From Paramuribaculum sp. (GTDB lineage: Bacteria > Bacteroidota > Bacteroidia > Bacteroidales > Muribaculaceae), in NCBI GenBank assembly GCA_022511125.1, contig JAFLSD010000012.1:24229-88228 (forward strand): 64,000 bases of DNA. The letters run 5' to 3'. Under the pieces are notes generated by a model. The model saw only the letters and a program-made list of their open reading frames with translations. It had not been told where the DNA came from and did no database searches. A program made the translations under genes and the position numbers. Each line of letters opens with the position of its first letter. The first letter of the stretch is position 1. Positions 54,260-60,871 of the stretch are shown here, in pieces.

Positions 54260-55173
54260 AACGGTATTGATTAGTTGTTTATTATTTTTCACAAAAATAC
54301 GCAAAAAACCCAAACCCGCAAAAAATCCTCACTCCCAACCTCCAACACGTCCCGTCAAAGGACGAAATATAAGTAACCCCGTACGCCAAAGATGGCGGAG
54401 CCATCGTTACTTTGATTAACCGCCGGCAGCATGCGCCGGCGGACACGCCCTCTCCAGCCATCCGCACGGCGGAGCTGTGCTACATCACACCCACACCCTC
54501 CGCCATATCATCCCTTATCTTATAATGCCGCTTTGGCGGCAGCCCCCTGCAGAGCAGCGACACACTCCACGTCCCGTTAAGGGACGATATATAAGTAACC
54601 CCGTACGCTACCGCGTGCGGGGAACACCTAACTTTTCCGATAAAAAAGTGCCGTAGGTACTTCACTACATCCCCGTCGCAATCTGACCCAATAACTTTCA
54701 TCTTTTAACCTCTCTCAATCCCGAAACCTTATGCACCATCTGCCGAATCCGCAGGATTCATTGGCAATAGCCGGGGATGGCGGCCACACCCGCCAATCCC
54801 CGGTAAACCATCAAAACAAAACGTTTCTGCAAGAATCGTTAATACCCTTTCACCACACCCCTCATTTGTAGGGACGTCACATGTAACGTCCGCCTCTAAC
54901 ACCCTGTAGCCCAATGCATTATTCCTTTTATTTTTGTAGAGACGCTACATGTAGCGTCCGACCCCAACCCCCTGCAACACAACCGCATCCGCGGCAGCCC
55001 GCTGCAGAGCAGCGACAGATAACGAGGCTCGGGTCAGTTCAACGTAGCTGAACGCAACCCGAGGTACAAAATCAACATCAAGAATAGCCGCGCATCGCGC
55101 CGCGATCTCACATCACTTGAATCCGTAGGTCATCGACCACTCGTCGCTTGCCGTACAAGAATCGTTTAAATTT
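54260..55173. repeat. Non-coding repeat-rich island (914 bp)
   Basis: No convincing gene. Contains two copies of a 40-bp element (54347-54386 and 54569-54608: ACGTCCCGT.AA.GGACGA then ATATAAGTAACCCCGTACGC), two 28-bp palindromic elements (54865-54892; 54933-54960, whose core GACGCTACATGTAGCGTC is a perfect palindrome), two copies of GCGGCAGCCC.CTGCAGAGC (54536 and 54991), an 8-bp perfect hairpin CCGCCGGC/GCCGGCGG (54420-54442), and a hairpin CTCGGGT...ACCCGAG (55028-55063). GC-richer than its neighbours. The short minus-strand peptides it encodes repeat the motif AYGVTYISS and come from the elements themselves. Confidence 0.75.
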
Positions 55174-55821
55174 TTATTTTTTCTTTTGATTCTTAGATGT
55201 TTGAGAAGAACCTGCTGATTTCCCTGATGATGCTGATTTTGAAGATTCTATAGATTTATTTCTTTCTTCAATTTTCTTTATCACTATCTCTGTTAAATCA
55301 ACTGCGGGCTCACTGTAATAAAGTGGTTTTTGAAGAACCATCGGAGGAAGACCGTACATAATATTCATAACCGAAACTGAAGCAGGTGATTTTGGCATAA
55401 TCAATGTGATATCCTGTTCTTTGCCGACATTACTGATAATCGTATCTAACTGATTAATGTATTTTTGAGTTTGAGCTTTCAATTCATTTTCAGATTTTTG
55501 AGCTCTTTGCTCAATCAGTTTGATTTCTTGATAAATGATAGCACCGTCTTCTCTCAAAGAATTATATTTGATTGAATCGGATTTTTGGAAAGCGATATCC
55601 ATTTCGCCATTGATTTGAGTAAGCTCTTGATATTTCGGAGCCAGTTGATCTACTGTTTTCTTCTGTAACGAATCTATTTTTTGGCCGATTAAAATCATTT
55701 CCGGATAGGACAGCAACGCAGCATCATAATCTACAACTCCATATTTAGAGTTAGTTTCTTCACTTTTTGAGATTAAAAAGCTGCAACTTAACAACAACAG
55801 CATTAAACATTTAATACGCAT
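55174..55821 (-). CDS. OmpH/Skp-like periplasmic protein
   Basis: 215 residues. Signal peptide (CLMLLLLSCSFLISKSEE). A central long coiled coil (IGQKIDSLQKKTVDQLAPKYQEL...IKLIEQRAQKSENELKAQTQKY) flanked by short beta segments (YGVVDYDAALLSYPEM; ITLIMPKSPASVSVM), the layout of Skp/OmpH chaperones that guard outer-membrane proteins. C-terminal tail is Ser/Lys-rich (SGKSAGSSQTSKNQKKK), unusual for Skp. Overlaps the fused gene at 55811 by 11 bp. Last of the three-gene unit. Confidence 0.8.
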   Translation of the reverse strand: MRIKCLMLLLLSCSFLISKSEETNSKYGVVDYDAALLSYPEMILIGQKIDSLQKKTVDQLAPKYQELTQINGEMDIAFQKSDSIKYNSLREDGAIIYQEIKLIEQRAQKSENELKAQTQKYINQLDTIISNVGKEQDITLIMPKSPASVSVMNIMYGLPPMVLQKPLYYSEPAVDLTEIVIKKIEERNKSIESSKSASSGKSAGSSQTSKNQKKK

Positions 55822-56773
55822 ACTCTCTATTTAATTTATCGATTATTAACTGTGTGATATCTGTTCCTCTAACTCCAATGGGAGTTTGTTCCTTGCCATA
55901 GATTATCATATTTTTAGAGGCACTTATAGATTCCAAACAAGACATTACATTTTTTTGTATTGGTGTCATCAATTGTTCCTGTAGTCTCTGTAGATCTTGC
56001 ATTGCCCTTTGTTGATACTGCTCTATTTCTTTACTCTTATTCTGTAGAGATTGACTAACATAATCTCTATTACTGTCGTATTCGCTAAGTGTTTGGAAGT
56101 AATTATACAAATCATTAAACTCGTTTTCTAATTGAGCGAATTCTCTTTGACATTTTTGATTAGCTTGTTCCATTCGCCTTTCAGCTTCTTGATACTTTGA
56201 ATAATTATTCAAAACCACTTGAGTGTCATATATCCCATAATTCTGCGAAGACGAGTTATTACTGTTCGTAGAAGATGAACTTGTATATCTACTTGACGAA
56301 CCAACAAGCTTCCTCGCTGCCTCTTTCGCAAGATCACGCAACTCTTGCAACGATTGGGGATAACCGATTTCATTGCATGATCTGATTACACGTCCTGTTT
56401 TGATATCTATCAATTTTGCGGCAATAAACATTTCGCGTCTTCTCTCCTGAACAGTTATAAGAGCCAAATAATCAGCACCGAATTTATCGCCTGCCAATTT
56501 AGCTATCTCCTTTTCCCTTACATTTTCCAACTGATAATCACCCTCTTTTTGTGAAGCTCTTTCAAACTCTTCGGTTCTTTCAATTGGCTGGTAATCGTCG
56601 CTTAAAGACAAGGCCGTTACGAATGTGCTACTTATAACGGTTCTGTCAGTATCGTCAATGTCACTGCTTCCCTCGACATAAACGGCTACATATCTTAACG
56701 GTCTCCTCTGAGCCTCAGTCTCAAACGTAACTAACCCCAAAATAGCTAACAATAATACTATAATCTTTTTCAT
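55811..56773 (-). CDS. CsgG-like plus OmpH-like fusion protein
   Basis: 320 residues with signal peptide (IIVLLLAILGLVTFETEAQ). Residues about 25-160 (VAVYVEGSSDIDDTDRTVIS...LAGDKFGADYLALITV...AAKLIDIKTGRVIRS) resemble the CsgG/LpoB-like fold and align with the 160-residue gene upstream. A Ser/Asn linker (SSRYTSSSSTNSNNSSS) leads to a C-terminal OmpH-like coiled coil starting YGIYDTQVVLNNYSKYQEAE and ending LIIDKLNREYAY. So it joins the folds of its two neighbours. Probably periplasmic. It starts 4 bp after the CsgG-like gene stop. Function unknown. Confidence 0.8.
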   Translation of the reverse strand: MKKIIVLLLAILGLVTFETEAQRRPLRYVAVYVEGSSDIDDTDRTVISSTFVTALSLSDDYQPIERTEEFERASQKEGDYQLENVREKEIAKLAGDKFGADYLALITVQERRREMFIAAKLIDIKTGRVIRSCNEIGYPQSLQELRDLAKEAARKLVGSSSRYTSSSSTNSNNSSSQNYGIYDTQVVLNNYSKYQEAERRMEQANQKCQREFAQLENEFNDLYNYFQTLSEYDSNRDYVSQSLQNKSKEIEQYQQRAMQDLQRLQEQLMTPIQKNVMSCLESISASKNMIIYGKEQTPIGVRGTDITQLIIDKLNREYAY

Positions 56774-56776
56774 AAC

Positions 56777-57259
56777 TTATCTGGATTTTTGTGATAACAA
56801 TCTATACGCAACATTATTTGCCAAGGGTTTCAACACTTTCAGACCCGTTCCCTCGCGATCTGAATTTACACTCTTAATCACCTGCCCGCTCTCTAAATTC
56901 AGCAACCTCGCGTCCATATAGGTGCTTTCGTCATCGGTTGTCACCACCACAGTTATCACATAGTCCACGCCGAACCGTTCGCCTATCTTGCGGATTTCCT
57001 TATCCGACACCTCTCCTGAAAGCTGATAATCATGCTCTTTCATCAAAGCGTTGATAAACTCCCTGTTCCGTTCAAAGCCTTGATAATCTTTGCTGTTCGA
57101 TACTCTCGACATCACTGCTGAATTTACCACATTTGCTTCGCCCGTCGTCACATCGCCCTCCACATAGACTGCCACTTTCTTTGGCGATGCAGCCCATAAA
57201 CCCTGTGCGCAGAACAATACCGCCAACATCAGAGATAAAAATAAACCAATCTTTTTCAT
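56777..57259 (-). CDS. CsgG-like periplasmic protein
   Basis: 160 residues with signal peptide (IGLFLSLMLAVLFCAQGLWAA). The rest (KKVAVYVEGDVTTGEANVVNSAVMSR...IRKIGERFGVDYVITVVVTTDD...ARLLNLESGQVIKS) matches residues 25-160 of the fusion protein at about one identity in three, with shared blocks VAVYVEG, FG.DY and L....G.VI.S. Fold resembles CsgG/LpoB/TolB-N type. First gene of the three-gene unit, just downstream of the structured RNA at 57260-57613. Confidence 0.8.
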   Translation of the reverse strand: MKKIGLFLSLMLAVLFCAQGLWAASPKKVAVYVEGDVTTGEANVVNSAVMSRVSNSKDYQGFERNREFINALMKEHDYQLSGEVSDKEIRKIGERFGVDYVITVVVTTDDESTYMDARLLNLESGQVIKSVNSDREGTGLKVLKPLANNVAYRLLSQKSR

Positions 57260-57613
57260 CTTTTTTATTTTCCGCCCTATAGACTCCCGGATTCAGGCCT
57301 TTACAGAAAAGAAAATGCGTGGTGTCTGTACTCGTTGCCGTCCTATCATCTGAGGCTTCTCGCATTGCCCATTTATCGTCAGACGACAACGTAGAAGCCC
57401 CACGCAAATATGATATGCCGAAAAGGGGACATTCCCATGTCCTCCCTCAACGGAATTATCATATCCACAGGCGTCTACCGTTGCCCAATCCTTGACGATA
57501 AAATGAAATTTTGCGAGAATTTCAGATGATCAAGAATAAGCGCTTAGTAACGCATTCATTATGTCCGCTTACCCTCCCCCTATCCCCGCTCCCGGGGCTT
57601 CGAGATAGGTTTG
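57260..57613 (-). ncRNA. Candidate long structured RNA upstream of the CsgG/OmpH unit
   Basis: On the minus strand, after TAATTTTG (57627-57620), the following pairs can form: CCTATC/GATAGG with inner CCCC/GGGG (57609-57579); CAACGG/CCGTTG; ATATGATA/TATCATAT (57464-57457 with 57415-57408) enclosing GGACAT/ATGTCC (57442-57427); TGCGTGG/CCACGCA (57406-57400 with 57322-57316) stacked on GGCTTCT/AGAAGCC (57399-57393 with 57360-57354); and a 9-bp pseudoknot GTTGTCGTC/GACGGCAAC (57390-57382 with 57342-57334). It contains no ORF worth calling and ends without a U-run just before the ATG at 57259. It is either a leader or an independent RNA of about 350 nt. No match to tmRNA, RNase P or 6S signatures was seen. 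Confidence 0.6.
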
Positions 57614-57925
57614 CAGATGCAAAATTATATATTTTTCCGAAATTTCAAAAAAACCTAATTCCGCAATCCGCTAAAATCAATCTTTTTCCAATATGTCAAT
57701 GTTCGCTCATCCTCTGTGCTGTCATGCATCTAACATGCCGCAAAGGAATCGCTGCAAAATTAATATCGATATCCGCCCTCAATCTGCGAATTTGGCCTAT
57801 ACGCTAAAAGTTGCCCACCCTTTATCCCTAAACATCAGGAAATTAAATCGATTAGCCTCTCATAGATTTAAACTTATTTAACATCTACTCCCCTCGAAAT
57901 ATTGAAGTTCGCAGGTATGCTACTT
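57614..57925. other. Intergenic region between the structured RNA and the CvfB-like gene
   Basis: 312 bp. It holds a promoter box for the RNA (TAATTTTG, minus, 57627-57620) and copy B of the dispersed promoter module. The last 40 bp before the CvfB-like stop show nothing notable. No terminator of the CvfB-like gene (minus) is apparent, so read-through into this region is possible. Confidence 0.6.
57690..57883 (-). repeat. Dispersed promoter module, copy B (upstream of the structured RNA and CsgG/OmpH genes)
   Basis: On the minus strand: GTTAAATAAGTTTAAA (from 57881), GGGTGGGCAACTTTTAGCG (GGGCAAC 57816-57810), GTATAGGCCAAATTCGCAGA, GGATATCGATAT, and the -7 box TAATTTTG (57762-57755), 54 bp after the motif start. 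Downstream GCAGCGATTCCTTTGCGGC to GCGAACATTGACATATTGG (to about 57690) is the same leader as in copy A. Oriented toward the RNA and gene cluster at 55.2-57.6 kb. Confidence 0.75.
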
Positions 57926-58747
57926 CTATCCTTTTCTCACACTATCCAAATCGATCATCCTCTCTTTCAGCAGCTGCCCCAACGCTTTCTTGAAATCTTT
58001 TTTACTGCACTGATATTCCGATTTTATATCCTCCGGCGTGGATGAGTCATTCACAGTCAGAACATTGCCGTTTGCCTTATAATCTGCCAAGATCCTGGAT
58101 GCCAAATCGGCCACTCTCTTCACCGACTTTTCGCCCAGCAATAAATCGATTTTCCCATCATCCCTCACATTTTTCACTGTGGCTCCGAATTTATCCCCGA
58201 CTCGCACCGGCACAAAAATCTCATTATCGTAAATCATACCTTGATAGAGATTGTTGACAGCTACTTTCCAACCGTACTCGCTCTTTTCATAAACGAATGC
58301 GTCCACTTCATCCCCCCGTTTCATATCGGGATAAGCATTCCCGATAAACTTGCCTATTTTAGCCGAGGCCACGACACGCTTCGACGCATCGTCAAGATAG
58401 ACATAGACAGGATACCGTCCTCCCGTCCTCATTTTGGCCTTTTGCTCGCTGAACGGAACGAGTAGATCTTTCGGAAGACCCCAATCCAAAAATGCCCCGA
58501 AACGGTTAGTGCCCACAACTTCGAGATAAGCAAGTTCACCGACCTCCGCAACCGGCAGATCGGTTGTCGCTACCGGACGATCCTCTGAATCGGTATAAAC
58601 AAACACATCGATTTCCTCACCCAATCTCATTGTCCCCCAGAGATACCTTCTGGGCAACAACACCCTATCCGTGCCGTCGGTCAGATATGCTCCGTGGTCA
58701 GTGAATTTTTCAATTTTCAGCTTATTTTTCTTCCCTATCTCTATCAT
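57926..58747 (-). CDS. S1-domain RNA-binding protein, CvfB-like
   Basis: 273 residues in the CvfB order: three S1-like beta barrels (KFTDHGAYLTDGTDRVLLP; EVVGTNRFGAFLDWGLPKDLLVPF; and NLYQGMIYDNEIFVPVRVGD) then a C-terminal winged helix (TPEDIKSEYQCSKKDFKKALGQLLKERMI). CvfB homologues bind RNA and affect virulence or gene expression in Gram-positive bacteria; the role in this organism is unknown. Its ATG is 55 bp from the CYTH gene, divergently arranged, so a shared promoter region is compact. Confidence 0.88.
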   Translation of the reverse strand: MIEIGKKNKLKIEKFTDHGAYLTDGTDRVLLPRRYLWGTMRLGEEIDVFVYTDSEDRPVATTDLPVAEVGELAYLEVVGTNRFGAFLDWGLPKDLLVPFSEQKAKMRTGGRYPVYVYLDDASKRVVASAKIGKFIGNAYPDMKRGDEVDAFVYEKSEYGWKVAVNNLYQGMIYDNEIFVPVRVGDKFGATVKNVRDDGKIDLLLGEKSVKRVADLASRILADYKANGNVLTVNDSSTPEDIKSEYQCSKKDFKKALGQLLKERMIDLDSVRKG

Positions 58748-58790
58748 TTCTTCTAACGTAGATTTTTCAGCAAAAATAAAGATTATTTGC

Positions 58791-58798
58791 TAAATTTG
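58791..58798 (+). promoter_or_regulatory. -7 box nearly touching the CYTH start codon
   Basis: TAAATTTG ends 4 bp before the ATG at 58803. With initiation 5-8 bp past the box, the message would begin at or next to the AUG, a leaderless or near-leaderless transcript. Confidence 0.5.
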
Positions 58799-58802
58799 CG
58801 CC

Positions 58803-59258
58803 ATGGCAAAGGAAATAGAACGTAAATTTTTAGTTACCGACCAATCATACAAGCAATTGGCCGAAAGAAAAGAGGAAATGCGGCAGGCATATATTTCTGC
58901 TGCTATCGATGCTACCGTACGTCTGCGCATTACCGACGATAAGGCTTTCCTTACGGTAAAGACGCGTAATCTCGACGTAGTACGCGACGAATGGGAATAT
59001 GAGATACCCGTTTCTGATGCTGAAGAAATGTTGCAGAAATGTGCGCGTACTTCAATTCTCAGCAAAACCCGCTGGCTCGTTGGCCCCTGGATGGTCGACG
59101 AATATCATGGTCATCTCGAAGGTCTCGCGGTCGCGGAAATAGAGCTGAAAACGGCTGAAGAGCCTGTCCCACACGTCGATTTCATCGGCAAGGAAGTCTC
59201 GGACGACCCACGCTATTTCAACTCAACGCTCGCACTGGCCGACCGAATCCCCGACTAA
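58803..59258 (+). CDS. CYTH domain protein (triphosphatase-like)
   Basis: 151 residues. N-terminal ExExK signature EIERKFLV at residues 4-11 defines the CYTH tunnel fold, which hydrolyses triphosphates using metal ions; later charged strands (TVRLRITDDKAFLTVK, RDEWEYEIPVSDAEEM, YHGHLEGLAVAEIEL) supply the ligands. Substrate (tripolyphosphate, thiamine triphosphate or other) unknown. The start is forced by the EIERK motif. Its last 4 bp overlap the convergent RlmD/RumA gene. Confidence 0.93.
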   Translation: MAKEIERKFLVTDQSYKQLAERKEEMRQAYISAAIDATVRLRITDDKAFLTVKTRNLDVVRDEWEYEIPVSDAEEMLQKCARTSILSKTRWLVGPWMVDEYHGHLEGLAVAEIELKTAEEPVPHVDFIGKEVSDDPRYFNSTLALADRIPD

Positions 59259-60685
59259 TCCCTCAGATCGAGTCTTACCACGTTTTCCACATGTTGAGTA
59301 TGGGGAAACATGTCGACGGGCTGGACACGCGTCACTCTGTACAATTCGTCTAAGAGCGCCAAGTCTCTTGCCTGAGTGGCCGGATTACAGCTTACATAAA
59401 CTATTCTTCGAGGCTTCGCCCGCTTTATCACGTCAACGACATCCTCGTGCATTCCGGCTCTCGGAGGATCCACTATCATTACATCCGGCACACCATGTTC
59501 TCTGACAAATTCATCGGTCAGAACATCCTTCATGTCCCCGGCATAAAAAAGAGTGTTTCCGATACCGTTCACCTCCGAATTGAGCTTCGCGTCGGCTATC
59601 GCATCCTCCACATATTCGATGCCAATGACTTTATGCGCCTTTCTGGCCACAAAATTGGCTATCGTTCCCGTTCCGGTATAGAGATCATAAACCAGTTCTT
59701 TGCCTGTAAGATCGGCAAATTCACGTGCTACTTTGTACAGCTCGTAAGCTTGGCGAGAATTCGTCTGATAGAAAGATTTTGCTCCGACGCGGAATTTCAA
59801 ACCCTCCATCTCCTCTTCGATATAGGGCTTTCCTTTCCGGATAAGTATCTCCTGGTCGCCGATGGTATCGTTCACTTTCGTGTTTATAACATACAACAAC
59901 GATGTTATTTCCGGAAATTCATTTTCTACCGCTCCGAGAAGTTCTGAGATCTTCAACTCGTCTGCTTCGCCGAACACCATCACGGCCATAATCCCACCGG
60001 TCGACGAAATCCTTATCATCAAAGTCCTCAGAAATCCATGCTGCGCCTTCAGATCATAAAAACTATATCCATGTTCAATACCGAATCGTTTTATAAAGTT
60101 CCTGATGCGATTTGATATATCGTCCTGAAGCCAACATCTGTTGATATCCAACACCTTGTCGAAAGCGCCCGAAATATGGAAGCCGGCCGCGTCCCTCTTA
60201 GGAAACTCTTCTCCGCTCCTTAATTGCTCGAATGTGAGCCATTTTTTATTAGAGAAGGTATATTCCATTTTGTTACGGTATTCCCAGATACGTTCAGAAC
60301 CTAAAATCGGGGATATCTCGGGCAATTCCACTTTCGCTATACGTTCCAGAGCGTCAATCACCTGTTGTTGTTTACATTCCAATTGAAATTCGTATGGCAG
60401 ATGCTGCCATTTGCACCCTCCGCAAGTTCCGAAGTGCTCGCACAAAGGAGCGATTCTGATTGTAGAAGGCTGTTCTATTTCAACTATATGACCTTCAGAA
60501 TACCGGCTCTTTTTACGGTCGATTTTCACGGTCACCTTATCTCCCGGCGCACCATAAGGTATAAACACTACTTTATCGTCTACACGCGCTATGCTGTTAC
60601 CTTCGGCTGCTACAGCGCTTATTTCCACGCCCTCTAACGTGGGCAGTTCTTTTCTCTTTCTTGACACCGTCTGAATATTTTTCAA
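59255..60685 (-). CDS. 23S rRNA (uracil-5-)-methyltransferase, RlmD/RumA type
   Basis: 476 residues. N-terminal TRAM domain (ISAVAAEGNSIARVDDKVVFIPYGAPGDKVTVKI), Fe-S cluster cysteines in CEHFGTCGGCKWQH plus a later Cys, SAM motif VYDLYTGTGTIANFVARKAHKV, and the catalytic loop VSCNPATQARD with VDPPRAGMH. Methylates a specific uridine of 23S rRNA; which one cannot be told. A -7 box TAGTTTTG (minus, 60702-60695) lies only 9 bp before the ATG, so the leader is very short. Convergent with the CYTH gene, overlapping it by 4 bp. Confidence 0.92.
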   Translation of the reverse strand: MKNIQTVSRKRKELPTLEGVEISAVAAEGNSIARVDDKVVFIPYGAPGDKVTVKIDRKKSRYSEGHIVEIEQPSTIRIAPLCEHFGTCGGCKWQHLPYEFQLECKQQQVIDALERIAKVELPEISPILGSERIWEYRNKMEYTFSNKKWLTFEQLRSGEEFPKRDAAGFHISGAFDKVLDINRCWLQDDISNRIRNFIKRFGIEHGYSFYDLKAQHGFLRTLMIRISSTGGIMAVMVFGEADELKISELLGAVENEFPEITSLLYVINTKVNDTIGDQEILIRKGKPYIEEEMEGLKFRVGAKSFYQTNSRQAYELYKVAREFADLTGKELVYDLYTGTGTIANFVARKAHKVIGIEYVEDAIADAKLNSEVNGIGNTLFYAGDMKDVLTDEFVREHGVPDVMIVDPPRAGMHEDVVDVIKRAKPRRIVYVSCNPATQARDLALLDELYRVTRVQPVDMFPHTQHVENVVRLDLRD

Positions 60686-60871
60686 TTCTTATTGCAAAAC
60701 TAACTATTTTATTCTATTCATATCCCCGACGAGAGAAAAAAACGCAAAATAATTTAACATACGGGACTTTTTACGTAAATTTGCGCTACAGTTACGGAAA
60801 ATAAAGCACGTAGCTACAAACTGAATTTTTATTACTCAAAATATTATATAATCTTAAACATTTACCAACAA

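Noticed and set aside
53468-54274. 268-codon plus-strand ORF opposite the phosphoglucomutase gene
   Set aside because: Antisense shadow of a strongly supported gene; translation has no recognisable domain.
54282-54701. Two minus-strand ORFs sharing AYGVTYISS
   Set aside because: Produced by the repeated 40-bp element, with no signal peptide, domain or conserved length.
57260-57613. tmRNA or RNase P RNA
   Set aside because: No tag-peptide frame, tRNA-like ends or RNase P conserved blocks could be found, so it is left as an unknown class.
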